Assembly (NCBI GenBank): GCA_040768665.1
Contig: JAXGMN010000010.1
Coordinates: 248,001-312,000, forward strand
Length of the DNA stretch: 64,000 nt
Source: JABWBD01 sp040768665
GTDB lineage: Bacteria; Planctomycetota; Planctomycetia; Pirellulales; Thermoguttaceae
Direction: 5' to 3'
Below the pieces are notes generated by a model that saw nothing but the letters and a program-made list of their open reading frames with translations, ran no database searches and was not told the origin of the DNA. The stretch's first letter is position 1; the number at the start of each line of letters is the position of its first letter. Of the stretch, positions 35,965-43,897 are shown in pieces. Both the position numbers and the translations under genes were made by a program.

Positions 35965-37080
35965 TCAGTAAGCTGGCCGATTCGGCTTGGGCGGAACACT
36001 CTCTTTTCCCCGGCTGGCCATGTAGGCCCTGGTCACCGAGACCGGATTGCGGTTCCAGAGGTTGTACACCTTGTCGACGAGGCCGTCGGGATGCACATAC
36101 ACCTCGCCGTCGCCGCAGCCGTCGTTGGGGTTGAACGGGTCCGGGCGGCTCATCTGGATCGTCAGCTCGGGCATTCCCTCCGGGGCGTAGGGCCAGGGCC
36201 AGGCGGTCGACAGCAGACCGTGGAAATGGATGTTGCCGATCCGGTTCGTCAGCAACTGGTGCGTGTGGCCGTGGATCACCACGACCTGTTTGAAACGCTG
36301 GAGGATCGCCTGGACTTCCTCGGCGTCATCGGTCCAGAAATTCCACTGCTTATACAGCTTGTAAAGGGGCGAATGGGAGAAGATGACGACCCGGGCGTCG
36401 TCGGGCAGCTTGGCCAGGTCTTCCTCGAGCCACTTCCGCTGCGGCTCGCCGACCGTGAAGGGGCTCTGCACGCCGTTGTCCAACCCGGCGACGGTCTTCA
36501 TTCGCTCCATGGGCGACATGCCGCGGGCGGTCCAGAAGTCTTTCTCCACGACGCTGTTGAGCACAACGAAGTGGACTCCCTTGTGGTCGAACGAGTAGGT
36601 CGGCTCGCCGAACAGTTCCTGCCACTTCTCGCCCATGTCGAGATACCAGTCGTGTTCGCCGACCATGATCTTCAGCGGCGCTTTGAGGTTTTTGAGGATC
36701 TGGGCACCCATCTCGAGTTCCTTGACCTGCCCGAGCTGCGCCAGGTCGCCGCCGTAGAAGACGAAATCGGGCTGCGGGTCGAGGTTGTTCACGTCGTCGA
36801 CCGCGCGGAGCAGCCCCCGCACGAAGCGATCGTTGACGTGCTTCTCGTAGAGGTGCGAATCGGAGATGTAGGCAAATCGGAAGGGAGGTTCCCCCTTCTC
36901 CTCGGCCGCCCGGGCCAAAGTCACCGGGGTGAACGACTGCGGTGGGGCCAGGCCGGCCGTTGCTCCCACGGCCGCCGCCGATACTTTCAAGAAGGAGCGG
37001 CGGTCGAGATTCCGCAGGCCGCGGAAGAATTCGTTCCGCTGTTCCCGATACCGGGTTTCGACGCTTTTGTACGTAGGCAT
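35965..37080 (-). CDS. Tat-exported metallophosphoesterase
   Basis: A 371-residue calcineurin-like phosphoesterase. The N terminus has a twin-arginine signal RRSFLKVSAAAVGATAG at about residue 27. Metal-site motifs in order: ISDSHLYEKH, GGDLAQLG, GEHDWY (GNHD variant with Glu), IFSHSPLYK and HGHTHQLL. The GEHD variant is a conservative change. Start chosen at the ATG 37080 with AAGGAG upstream; the frame is open to 37119. It lies 13 bases after the peroxidase gene and 14 before the cytochrome gene. Confidence 0.88.
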   Translation of the reverse strand: MPTYKSVETRYREQRNEFFRGLRNLDRRSFLKVSAAAVGATAGLAPPQSFTPVTLARAAEEKGEPPFRFAYISDSHLYEKHVNDRFVRGLLRAVDDVNNLDPQPDFVFYGGDLAQLGQVKELEMGAQILKNLKAPLKIMVGEHDWYLDMGEKWQELFGEPTYSFDHKGVHFVVLNSVVEKDFWTARGMSPMERMKTVAGLDNGVQSPFTVGEPQRKWLEEDLAKLPDDARVVIFSHSPLYKLYKQWNFWTDDAEEVQAILQRFKQVVVIHGHTHQLLTNRIGNIHFHGLLSTAWPWPYAPEGMPELTIQMSRPDPFNPNDGCGDGEVYVHPDGLVDKVYNLWNRNPVSVTRAYMASRGKESVPPKPNRPAY

Positions 37081-37093
37081 GGTGGATCGCTCC

Positions 37094-38443
37094 TTATTGC
37101 TGGTCGGTGTTCTTGGCACCCGTCACCCGCCGCTCGAAAGGCAGCGTCTGGCGGAGTGCCATTGCTTCGTCGCGGACCGGGCGCTGCTTCTCGGCCGCCG
37201 CGCGTTGAAGCTCGAATTGCCGCTGGTTCTCCTCCGCAAAGCGGACATCCGTCATTGCGAACAGAAGAGCCACCAACTGATCGATCTCTTCCTCGGTCAA
37301 GGCGAGCGGTTCGATGCCGCCGTCGAGAAACAGGTTGGCTTCGCCCCCTTTGTTGTAGTGATCGATCACGTCCCACATCGTCGCGAGCGAACCGTCGTGC
37401 ATGTAGGGTGGAGTGATGCCGATATTCAGGATCAGCGGCGTGCGGAAGGATCCGATGTCGGCCCGATTCTGCGTCACCATGAATCGACCTAACTCGCTCA
37501 TGTCGGTGGCGGTGGCCAACTCGTCGAGCTTTTGCTCCGAATTGTCCTCCGCGAGGGCCTTGATCGCCTGTTTCGCCAGCGCCTCGAAGTTCTGGTGGCG
37601 GGCGGCAACGCCGACGTTGTGGAAACGGTTATCGGTGCCCAGGGGGTTGGAAGGGTTGATGGGGTGGCAGGCCACGCAGCGGGCCTTGCCGTTGAACAAC
37701 TCCCACCCCGCGCGAGCCTCGGGGGAAATGGCTTCCTGGTCGCCGGCGAGAAACCGCCGCAAGGGCGAATCCAAGAAGACCAGCGTGCGTTCGAAGGCCC
37801 CCATCGCCCGGCCGAGATCCTGATAGTTCATTTCGCGCCCGTAGGCCTTCTTGAACGCTTCTTGATACTCCGGGTCGTCGCTGATCGCCTTCAAGGCGGT
37901 CGCTTCATCGGGCATGCCCATCTCGATCGGGTTGAGAATCGGCAATGTGGCCTGATGATCGACCGTGGGCGACCGGCCGTCCCAGAACAGCGTCTGCAGC
38001 AGGGCCACGTTGAGCGTTGTGGGCGAGTTGCGTTTGCCGATTTGACCGCCGATTCCTTCGGCCGTCGCCCGCTGATCGCTGAACCCCCGCGTCACGTCGT
38101 GGCAGGTCGCACACGACACGCTTCCGTCCATCGACAGCCGCTTGTCGAAGTAGAGCTTGCGGCCGAGGGCCACGCGTTCGGGAGTGAGCGCGTTGTCTTC
38201 GGGAACAAAAGCCTTCCAGATCACCGGATCGAAGGCTTCATGGGCCTTGCTTACCGTTGCCGGGGGCATCAACTTGTCAAACGCCTGTTGCTGATAGTCC
38301 GTGGTCGCCGCCCCAAATTGGTCTCGCGGCACGTTCCCGGCCGGTTCGTCGCCGGCGTCCGCCCGGGGCAGGTCGCCGCCGAGCAAGACGAAGCCGACCG
38401 CGGCCAACCAGGGGCCGCTGCGAAGAAACCTCGTTCGACACAT
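37094..38443 (-). CDS. Diheme cytochrome c peroxidase family protein
   Basis: A 449-residue periplasmic protein of the MauG/CcpA family, which reduces hydrogen peroxide or performs related oxidations. A signal peptide (PWLAAVGFVLLGGDLPRADA) precedes two heme sites, CATCH (about residue 121) and CVACH (about 255). Other conserved parts: GRKLYFDKRLSMDGSVSC, NSPTTLNVALLQTLFWDGR, and FRTPLILNIGITPPYMHDG (possible axial Met). GGAGG stands ideally before the ATG at 38443. It heads the three-gene unit and lies downstream of a Fur/PerR gene on the same strand, suggesting peroxide control. Confidence 0.92.
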   Translation of the reverse strand: MCRTRFLRSGPWLAAVGFVLLGGDLPRADAGDEPAGNVPRDQFGAATTDYQQQAFDKLMPPATVSKAHEAFDPVIWKAFVPEDNALTPERVALGRKLYFDKRLSMDGSVSCATCHDVTRGFSDQRATAEGIGGQIGKRNSPTTLNVALLQTLFWDGRSPTVDHQATLPILNPIEMGMPDEATALKAISDDPEYQEAFKKAYGREMNYQDLGRAMGAFERTLVFLDSPLRRFLAGDQEAISPEARAGWELFNGKARCVACHPINPSNPLGTDNRFHNVGVAARHQNFEALAKQAIKALAEDNSEQKLDELATATDMSELGRFMVTQNRADIGSFRTPLILNIGITPPYMHDGSLATMWDVIDHYNKGGEANLFLDGGIEPLALTEEEIDQLVALLFAMTDVRFAEENQRQFELQRAAAEKQRPVRDEAMALRQTLPFERRVTGAKNTDQQ

Positions 38444-38518
38444 GGCATTACCTCCAGTCCCAAAAACACCCGGAAAAAACAAACCCGCTCAATCAAACTG
38501 TCAACGCGGCAGCCCAGG

Positions 38519-38597
38519 AAAGAGGGGACAGGCACAGAGCGGGAGGCGTTTTTCCGCCAATTCCGCCCCGAATCACGCTCGGAGCCAGTCCCCTTTC
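38519..38597. repeat. Dispersed palindrome between the Fur-family gene and the peroxidase gene
   Basis: Arms GAAAGAGGGGACAGGCAC and CTCGGAGCCAGTCCCCTTTC. Lies in the 175-base spacer, so a transcript through both units would contain its hairpin. Confidence 0.75.
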
Positions 38598-38618
38598 CAA
38601 CTACGTTTACAGTTTGAG

Positions 38619-39083
38619 TCAATCACTCAACTTTGCCTTGCGGCGGCACTCCGCACAGACTCCCACGAAGTGCACCGAAACATCTTCGATCTGGAAACCG
38701 TGCCGCCGGCCTGGCGGCAATTTCAACTCGTCGAAACGCTTTGCCTCAATGTCGATGACCTGATGGCACGACCGGCAAACCAGGTGGTGATGCCGGTGAA
38801 TCTTACCGTCGAAGCGGGCAAATGCCGCGGGATGGTGCAGTCGCCGGATCAGGCCAAGCTCCACAAGGGTCTCCAGGACGCGATAGACGGTGGTCCGGGA
38901 CACGCCCGGAATCCGCTCCTTCACGGCGTCGTAGATCTGGTCGGCGGTTGGGTGGTCGTCCCGCTCGAGCACCGCCTCGAGAATGGTCCGCCGCTGAACG
39001 GTCAGCGGCTGCCCACGCTCGCGGCAAAGCGACTCCAGCTTCCGCAGCCGTGCCTCGATTTCGTTCTGGTCCACGGAAATCAT
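38619..39083 (-). CDS. Fur-family metalloregulator, PerR-like
   Basis: A 154-residue repressor with a winged helix (VSRTTVYRVLETLVELGLI) and C-terminal metal domain. Zinc cysteines are CRSC (about residue 98) and CAEC (about 145). The regulatory-site histidines are in DGKIHRHHHLVC. The residue after the zinc site is Asp (QVIDIE), as in peroxide sensors of the PerR type, where iron-responsive Fur usually has Glu. Together with the peroxidase gene downstream this points to peroxide sensing, as an inference. The ATG follows a plausible ribosome site; a palindrome 200 bases upstream may be its operator. Confidence 0.88.
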   Translation of the reverse strand: MISVDQNEIEARLRKLESLCRERGQPLTVQRRTILEAVLERDDHPTADQIYDAVKERIPGVSRTTVYRVLETLVELGLIRRLHHPAAFARFDGKIHRHHHLVCRSCHQVIDIEAKRFDELKLPPGRRHGFQIEDVSVHFVGVCAECRRKAKLSD

Positions 39084-39280
39084 CCTTGCAGGATGGCCGT
39101 TCCGTCTTCACTTTCTCATCTGACAATACCCGTCGACCATTGCGGCAAGAGCGAGGTACGTCCGGTTCACCTGGTTCGGGCCCGCAATGGCAGCGAGCAG
39201 GTCTTCTTCGTTCGGCATAGGATGGCGGCAATCGGCCGAGTTGGGGGAAATCCGGCTCGGCCAAGGGCTAGTTGGTAATT

Positions 39281-39296
39281 GATACTATTTAGTATC
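39281..39296. promoter_or_regulatory. GATACTA-TT-TAGTATC palindrome upstream of the Fur-family gene
   Basis: A perfect 7-2-7 inverted repeat in an AT-rich spot about 200 bases before the regulator start on the minus strand. Fur-family boxes are AT-rich 7-1-7 type palindromes, so this is a candidate autoregulatory site, though the spacing of two is not canonical. Confidence 0.5.
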
Positions 39297-39360
39297 CTGT
39301 AGCGATATAAGTTGACCACAAAGGAGAAGATTCGTCAAGCGGTTTCCCCTAGGGATTACC

Positions 39361-39403
39361 CTGATCTATCCACCCCGTCGTCAGGCCGCTAGACTACGCC
39401 ACG
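39361..39403 (-). pseudogene. tRNA-like 5' fragment
   Basis: On the minus strand the sequence GTAGTCTAGCGGCCTGAC has the appearance of a tRNA D-arm (GTC pairing with GAC), preceded by a possible acceptor 5' strand. No anticodon or T arm follows. It may be a remnant of a tRNA related to the array 2.3 kb to the right. Weak evidence. Confidence 0.3.
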
Positions 39404-39920
39404 AGGTTGCTCGCCGAGGCGTTTTGCGTTTGTCAGCCGTATTCGGCCAGCATTGCCGTCATCAGCACACGCTTGCGATGGCAGGAAGGGCACGTGTGCC
39501 GTCCGCTGTGCAGCAGGCTGGAGCATGCCTGCTGCGGCAACGTTCCCGCCAGAGCCAACCGCACCGCGAGTTTTTGGGTGGCAGAGCGACCGGGGTATGG
39601 AAGGCGGACTTTTGCGGGGAGTTGCGTGTGTGTGGCCGCAAAAGACTTCCGGGCGGCGAGCCGTGAAGCTGGCCAAACTGGCGGTCCGGGGAGCATGTGT
39701 TCACATGTCCATTCACCTGCGTCATTGTGGTCGATGCGGCGCGCTTCCGTCAAATAATTTCTTGAAACAAGAGCGGTAAGTGGATGCCGGGATTGGAGTT
39801 ATTGCGCCCGTGGCATGGCGTTGGAAGTGCGACACGCAGGACGGCTCAGCCTGGGATTGGACCGTTCATCTTTGGAGTGCCGTGACTTGTCACCGATTTC
39901 TTTCCTTCGTCCTGCTTTTC
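39404..39920. other. Gap with no recognisable gene
   Basis: Several short open frames exist on both strands (for example 39407-39757 plus, 39433-39753 minus with a terminal CPSC pair), but none resembles a known protein or shows convincing codon bias. Given the neighbouring pseudogenes this looks like eroded DNA, possibly of an old transposase or similar gene. Confidence 0.4.
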
Positions 39921-40320
39921 CACCTTTCACCCTTCTTCCCGCTTCCCGCCTCCTTCGACTTTCATCCCTTATCACTATGCCACGCACGGCCGAGCGTTGC
40001 GAGCGGTCGAAGGCTGGAAAGCTCCACAACAGGATTGAACAGAAGGAAGCGGAGTTCACTGAAGGCGTGAACGTAGCGATGGGCCATCCAATCAGAGCAG
40101 GTTTACGACCCGCTCAGCCAGGCCCTTTTCGCCCAGCACGACGTTCAGCTTGCCGCTGGTGGCAACCTTCTCCAGAACTTCCAACTCCCGGAGCCGCATC
40201 AGCGTCGGGTTGCCTTCCAGCGCACCTTCGCGGTGTTGGCCTGGCTGCGTATGGCGGCCGTCTCCTCGCGGCGGACGATCAGGTTCCCTCCGGCTGCCTT
40301 CTTGGCCTCCGTGACCTTGT
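39921..40320 (+). repeat. 400-base direct repeat, copy 1
   Basis: Nearly identical to 40826-41222, 905 bases away. Starts CACCTTTCACCCTTCTTCCC and includes the last ~225 bases of an SPFH-type pseudogene (minus strand) plus about 170 bases beyond its stop. Copy 1 has a two-base insertion (CAGCGCACC against CAGCACC) and small changes at its right end. Confidence 0.88.
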
Positions 40321-40828
40321 TCATCAAGTCCTTCATGTCGCCCGGCAGGATCACGTCGCGAATACCCAGCGAGAGGACTCCAGGAACCCAGCGACCACCA
40401 CCCGCTGCCGAACGATACTCTCCAGTTCATGCGGCGACGGCATCCTTGTCGGCCAGAAACTGGTCGAGTTCCCGAGCGCCCGACCACGGCGCGCAACGCA
40501 GCAACTGCGCCTCGCGGTACAACGCCTGCCGGGCGTCGTCAGCGGCTCAAGGGCCTTGTAGGCGTCCATTGCGGTAGGTGGCCACTGCATTCAGCCGCAG
40601 CGTCACCTTGTCGGCGAGTCGCGCAATCTCTACGGCCACCGATGTCCAGCGACGGTAATGCCGCCGGTCCACCGGCACCAGGATGACCTTGGCCATGTTC
40701 TGCCAGAAGGCGTACTCGCGGGGCGGCAGGGTCTCCGCTTGTGGCTTCATCCTCGAACAGCACGCCCGCGTGGCCTGCTCGGCAAACGTGTCGAGCACGC
40801 GATCGGCCAGCAGCGAGCGGACGATCAC
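40092..40828 (-). pseudogene. SPFH/band-7 (slipin-like) protein, multiply frameshifted
   Basis: Reading the minus strand in alternating frames gives a slipin-like series: VTLRLNAVATYR, ALYREAQLLR, LGIRDVILPGDMKDLMNKVT, EAKKAAGGNLIVRREETAAI, and the intact end EGNPTLMRLRELEVLEKVAT followed by SGKLNVVLGEKGLAERVVNLL in pieces. No frame carries more than about a third of it. Intact slipins are ~250-370 residues membrane-scaffold proteins. The gene is dead by frameshifts, and its C-terminal part has been duplicated (see 40997). Confidence 0.75.
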
Positions 40829-41222
40829 CTTTCACCCTTCTTCCCGCTTCCCGCCTCCTTCGACTTTCATCCCTTATCACTATGCCACGCACGGCCGAGC
40901 GTTGCGAGCGGTCGAAGGCTGGAAAGCTCCACAACAGGATTGAACAGAAGGAAGCGGAGTTCACTGAGGGCGTGAACGTAGCGATGGGCCATCCAATCAG
41001 AGCAGGTTTACGACCCGCTCAGCCAGGCCCTTTTCGCCCAGCACGACGTTCAGCTTGCCGCTGGTGGCAACCTTCTCCAGAACTTCCAACTCCCGGAGCC
41101 GCATCAGCGTCGGGTTGCCTTCCAGCACCTTCGCGGTGTTGGCCTGGCTGCGTATGGCGGCCGTCTCCTCGCGGCGGACGATCAGGTTTGCCTCGGCTGC
41201 CTTCTTGGCCTCCGTGACCTTC
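40826..41222 (+). repeat. 400-base direct repeat, copy 2
   Basis: Second copy of 39921-40320. Its left boundary cuts into the start of the first pseudogene region and its right boundary is near the lysine-rich KVTEAKK coding part. In this copy the pseudogene reading frame over the repeat is intact, so copy 2 is closer to the ancestral sequence. Confidence 0.88.
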
Positions 41223-41242
41223 TGCCTCGGCAGTTCTCTCAT
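40997..41242 (-). pseudogene. C-terminal fragment of the SPFH/band-7 protein
   Basis: An 81-codon open frame encoding TEAKKAAEANLIVRREETAA, then VLEGNPTLMRLRELEVLEKV and ending LAERVVNLL, i.e. only the C-terminal helix and tail of a slipin-like protein. It has no SPFH domain of its own and no upstream continuation, so it is a duplicated fragment rather than a gene. Confidence 0.7.
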
Positions 41243-41654
41243 TTGGCCGTGTCAGGCAAAGCCGTTGGGCGGCGGAACCAGCGGCGATCACACGGACAAG
41301 TGCGGAGTGTCGTTTGAGCATCGACGCAGCCCTGGGCGGCACGACAGCTTCCGTTGGGCTTGTCGCCGCCGGGGGCAAGCTCCGGCGCAAGTCGCCCGAC
41401 ATCCGTTGCCGCTTGCCTTTGGGCCGGTCGAAGCGGTATCCGCGCACTGCATGGCACTCGGCCGTGCTGCCACCGGCGATGGCGTGTCGAGCGTGCGCCG
41501 ATTCGTTCCGGAGTCGCCCAATGGACAGACGGCCCGGATTCCTCGACGCCGCCGGTCGCTCACTCGCCGGTGGCCGATCACACATTGGCCCGCCTCCCTC
41601 GGGCCGCGTTGGTCGGAATGCTCTCGCATCCCGGGGCAGGTTTTCAGCCTGCGG
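41243..41654. other. Gap without recognisable gene, left flank of the tRNA array
   Basis: About 410 bases with open frames in several phases but no protein similarity I can name. Probably eroded coding sequence or the trailer of the tRNA array transcript. Confidence 0.35.
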
Positions 41655-41725
41655 TGTTGGTACGGGAGTCGAACCCGTGGCTCCAGAGTAACGGTCTGGT
41701 GCTCTATCCACTGAGCTAACCTCAC
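41655..41725 (-). tRNA. tRNA-Asn (GTT), acceptor stem imperfect
   Basis: D-arm GCTCAGTGGATAGAGC, anticodon stem CCAGA/TCTGG with loop CCGTTAC (anticodon GTT), and T-arm ACGGGTTCGACTCCCGT are all well formed. The acceptor strands pair poorly in any register I tried, so function is uncertain. Last tRNA of the array in transcription order. Confidence 0.7.
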
Positions 41726-41820
41726 TTGACACGACCTTCGGTCAGAACCCATGTACGGGACACACGCTGCCGACTGCCGCAAAGGCTGGGTGCGTGCGCC
41801 GTTGGCCTGGCCGTATCAGA

Positions 41821-41890
41821 GAGGCCGGTGGGAGTCGAACCCACTTGGACCGGGTTGCAGCCGGTTGCCGTGCCGTCTGGCTCCAGCCTC
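41821..41890 (-). tRNA. tRNA-Cys (GCA)
   Basis: Acceptor GAGGCTG pairs with CGGCCTC (one G-U). Anticodon stem ACCGG/CCGGT with loop CTGCAAC gives GCA. T-arm GTGGGTTCGACTCCCAC. Discriminator base is U, as expected for cysteine. Confidence 0.9.
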
Positions 41891-41902
41891 GCATCATTCA
41901 GT

Positions 41903-41974
41903 GTCCTCGCCAGGAGTCGAGCCTGGTCTTCGACCTTCGCGGGGTCGCGTGCAAATCCCCCACACTCCGAGGAC
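41903..41974 (-). tRNA. tRNA-Arg (GCG)
   Basis: Acceptor GTCCTCG/CGAGGAC fully paired. Anticodon stem CGACC/GGTCG with loop CCGCGAA gives GCG, which reads CGC. T-arm CCAGGCTCGACTCCTGG. Most bacteria read this box with an ACG (inosine) tRNA, so a GCG anticodon is unusual. Confidence 0.8.
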
Positions 41975-41989
41975 GTGTCTTCGTTCAGC

Positions 41990-42061
41990 GCCCTGCCGAG
42001 GAATCGAACCTCGTCCGGCAGTTTCGAGGACTGCCATGCTCGTCCGGCACACCCGCAGGGC
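41990..42061 (-). tRNA. tRNA-Arg (TCG)
   Basis: Acceptor GCCCTGC/GCAGGGC fully paired. Anticodon stem GCAGT/ACTGC with loop CCTCGAA gives TCG, reading CGA. T-arm CGAGGTTCGATTCCTCG. Confidence 0.85.
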
Positions 42062-42070
42062 TTGTGTATC

Positions 42071-42096
42071 GCCCCCGGCCCGCGAGGACCGGGGGC
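42071..42096. terminator. GC-rich hairpin between tRNA-Arg and the HNH gene
   Basis: GCCCCCGG and CCGGGGGC form a perfect 8-base stem with a 10-base loop. It lies 13 bases past the stop codon of the minus-strand HNH gene; no T-run on that strand, TTTG on the other. Probably a weak terminator or processing stem inside the array. Confidence 0.5.
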
Positions 42097-42109
42097 TTTG
42101 GCGTAACGA

Positions 42110-42706
42110 CTACTTCTGCAACTCAACGTTCCAGTAGGCTTCGCTGATGAACTTCGACCAGCTTGCGATACGCATGGTGTGGTCGGCGTACAGCGGCTTC
42201 CAAGCCGGCCGGTTCGGCTGCTTGCGCAGCTTCATACCCGCCTGCTCCGGCGTGCCGTCGGCCTTCCGCTTGTTGCAGGCCATGCAACCCAGCACGCAGT
42301 TCGTCCAACTCGACACGCCTCCCTGCGACCACGGCAACACGTGGTCGATCGTCAGTTCCTCGCTGCCCGGCTGCGCGCCACAGTATTGGCAGGTGTAGTG
42401 GTCCCGCTTGAACACGTTGCGGCGGCTGAACGTGAGAGGGCCCAACGGGAGCCGGTCGTAGCCAATCAGTGCCACGACCTCCGGCACCCGCAGCCGGAAC
42501 CGAACGGCCTGGACGAACGCTTCGCCGTCCCGCGGCTTCAGCTTCGACCAGTCTGCCCATGTGTAAAGCTGGTAGTCTTCCGGGTCCACGACGAGCGCGG
42601 ACTCGTTCCAGAGCAGCACCAGCGCCCGCTCCACGGTTGCCACGTGGACCGGCTGCCAGTTGCGGTTGAGGACCAGCGTCGGTTGCTCAAGGACTTTGGT
42701 GACCAT
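42110..42706 (-). CDS. HNH endonuclease inside the tRNA array
   Basis: A 198-residue protein. The HNH fold is clear: CQYCGAQPG zinc pair, ELTIDHVLPWSQGG catalytic His, WTNCVLGCMACNKRKADG with the second zinc pair and Asn. The N-terminal 95 residues (TLVLNRNWQPVHVATVERAL) are a conserved extension of this HNH subfamily. GGAG precedes the ATG at 42706. It is co-oriented with the tRNAs and flanked by tRNA-His and tRNA-Arg with very short spacers, so it must be transcribed with them. Role could be homing, defence or RNA/DNA processing; the sequence does not tell. Confidence 0.88.
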   Translation of the reverse strand: MVTKVLEQPTLVLNRNWQPVHVATVERALVLLWNESALVVDPEDYQLYTWADWSKLKPRDGEAFVQAVRFRLRVPEVVALIGYDRLPLGPLTFSRRNVFKRDHYTCQYCGAQPGSEELTIDHVLPWSQGGVSSWTNCVLGCMACNKRKADGTPEQAGMKLRKQPNRPAWKPLYADHTMRIASWSKFISEAYWNVELQK

Positions 42707-42726
42707 CGTGATCTCCGTCAACAAGG

Positions 42727-42799
42727 GTGTCCGGGGAGAGTCGAACTCCCACCTTCTGGTTCACAGCCAGCCGTGCAGTGACCGCTACACCACGGACAC
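42727..42799 (-). tRNA. tRNA-His (GTG)
   Basis: Acceptor GTGTCCG/CGGACAC fully paired, with an extra G at 42800 in the -1 position and C as discriminator, both histidine identity elements. Anticodon loop CTGTGAA gives GTG. T-arm GGGAGTTCGACTCTCCC. Confidence 0.93.
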
Positions 42800-42818
42800 C
42801 ATACATCTCACTACCAGC

Positions 42819-42889
42819 ACCCCGACCAGGACTCGAACCCGGAACACCTCGGTAGAAACGAGGCATGATGTCCATTTCACCATCGGGGC
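42819..42889 (-). tRNA. tRNA-Arg (TCT)
   Basis: Acceptor GCCCCGA/TCGGGGT (terminal G-U). Anticodon stem CCTCG/CGAGG with loop TTTCTAC gives TCT, reading AGA. T-arm CCGGGTTCGAGTCCTGG with one G-U. Third Arg tRNA of the array. Confidence 0.88.
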
Positions 42890-42893
42890 AAGC

Positions 42894-42978
42894 GGAAGGC
42901 ATGGGATTTGAACCCACATCCCCGTGAGGGGGCACGGTTTAGCAAACCGGCTCGGCCAGCCGTATCCGACTACCTTCC
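42894..42978 (-). tRNA. tRNA-Ser (GCT)
   Basis: Long class II tRNA. Acceptor GGAAGGT/GCCTTCC, anticodon stem around TTGCTAA giving GCT, variable arm CCCCC..GGGG, T-arm GTGGGTTCAAATCCCAT. Separated from tRNA-Arg by four bases. Confidence 0.9.
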
Positions 42979-42986
42979 ATTTCAGT

Positions 42987-43056
42987 GGACCCGCCGGGAA
43001 TCGAACCCGGATTTCCGCCACGCCAGGGCGGTGTCGTCCCTTTGGACCACAGGCCC
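42987..43056 (-). tRNA. tRNA-Ala (GGC)
   Basis: Acceptor GGGCCTG/CGGGTCC with the G3-U70 pair that specifies alanine. Anticodon stem CCGCC/GGCGG with loop CTGGCGT gives GGC. T-arm CCGGGTTCGATTCCCGG. Confidence 0.92.
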
Positions 43057-43172
43057 AACTTCCTATCAGTGGAGCCGGCGACGCTGCACCGTTGCTCGTC
43101 TCGCGACGATCCGCCACCTCCGACTATCTCCGCCGTTGGACATCACGCTTGGTTTTGGGTAAACTGTTCTCC

Positions 43173-43532
43173 ATGCTGCCTCTCGATGATAGCGTTCCAG
43201 AATCCGCAATCGACTACGATGAAGTATTTCGTCGTGGCGGGGCGAACTCGGGCGATGAAGACTTCGCGTTGTGCAAATGTCCGAACTGTAAGTCGATTTA
43301 TCTGATCGAGTACGAGGTCGACACGATCTATACCGCTCCGGGTGATCTTTCTGAGCGAGAATCCATCAATCTCGGTATTTCAGCCTTTCAATGCCGACAT
43401 TGCTCGCTCATGTGGCCGCCGGGACCGTGGATTGGTCCGAAGTCTCCTATTTCAATGCGAGTGTCCTGGTCCGAACTGGCGAGCAGTCCGTGGCGTTGGA
43501 TCACTCGCGAAACGCGAGAGTCGGTTGATTGA
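43173..43532 (+). CDS. Small zinc-ribbon protein, antisense to the tRNA array
   Basis: A 119-residue protein of unknown function: acidic N terminus (LPLDDSVPESAIDYDEVF), a first pair CKCPNC followed by IYLIEYEVDTIY, and a second pair CRHC before SLMWPPGPW, together a zinc ribbon. It is the only plus-strand gene in the array and splits it between tRNA-Ala and the next tRNA. The start is the only ATG close to the acidic segment; no strong ribosome site is visible. The 116 bases before it hold nothing recognised. Confidence 0.6.
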   Translation: MLPLDDSVPESAIDYDEVFRRGGANSGDEDFALCKCPNCKSIYLIEYEVDTIYTAPGDLSERESINLGISAFQCRHCSLMWPPGPWIGPKSPISMRVSWSELASSPWRWITRETRESVD

Positions 43533-43534
43533 GT

Positions 43535-43607
43535 GACCGAGGTGGGACTCGAACCCACAGGCACGAGGCTCTCGACCTCGCCGCTATGCCAATTTGTGTA
43601 CCCGGTC
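43535..43607 (-). tRNA. tRNA with anticodon GAG (Leu?), unusual
   Basis: Acceptor GACCGGG/CTCGGTC pairs throughout with one G-U. Anticodon stem CGAGG/CCTCG with loop TCGAGAG gives GAG, but position 33 is C rather than U, and the variable loop is short, unlike leucine class II tRNAs. T-arm GTGGGTTCGAGTCCCAC is perfect. Identity therefore uncertain. Confidence 0.65.
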
Positions 43608-43609
43608 GT

Positions 43610-43677
43610 AGCGGGTCCGGGGGTCGCACCCGGCTGTCCAGGCCTATGAGGCCCGGCTGAGCACTGGCCCACCCGCA
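43610..43677 (-). tRNA. tRNA-Met-type (CAT), copy 1
   Basis: Acceptor GCGGGT/ACCCGC pairs over six bases, anticodon stem CGGGC/GCCTG with loop CTCATAG gives CAT, T-stem CCGGG/CCCGG. The T-loop reads TGCGACC rather than TTCGANN, an atypical feature. Could be elongator Met or, if lysidine-modified, Ile. Confidence 0.7.
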
Positions 43678-43691
43678 GCGTGTTTCCAAGT

Positions 43692-43760
43692 TGCAGGCCC
43701 CGGTATCGAACCGGGCGCACCGGCCTTATGGGAGCCAGTTGGGCACCTGCCGCGCCTGCA
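43692..43760 (-). tRNA. tRNA-Met-type (CAT), copy 2
   Basis: Acceptor TGCAGGC/GCCTGCA fully paired, D-arm GGC/GCC, anticodon loop CCCATAA gives CAT, T-arm CCCGGTTCGATACCGGG. Position 33 is C instead of U. As with copy 1 the amino acid could be Met or Ile. Confidence 0.78.
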
Positions 43761-43770
43761 ATTCCTCAGT

Positions 43771-43854
43771 GACCACGGGGAGACTCGAACTCCCAATGCC
43801 GCGATGGGCACGACGTTCTGACCGTCGCGTGTCTGCCAATTCCACCACATGGTC
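43771..43854 (-). tRNA. tRNA-Leu (CAG)
   Basis: Class II tRNA: acceptor GACCATG/CGTGGTC, D-arm GTGGAATTGGCAGACACG, anticodon stem CGACG/CGTCG with loop GTCAGAA giving CAG, long variable arm, T-arm GGGAGTTCGAGTCTCCC. Confidence 0.92.
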
Positions 43855-43897
43855 ATGTTTGCCGCTTTGCCGATTTGCGTACCGCGCCATTCTTCAA

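Noticed and set aside
39407..39757. Possible transposase or zinc-finger gene (Cys-rich open frames on both strands)
   Set aside because: Neither frame shows a recognisable domain, consistent codon bias or ribosome site; treated as eroded DNA.
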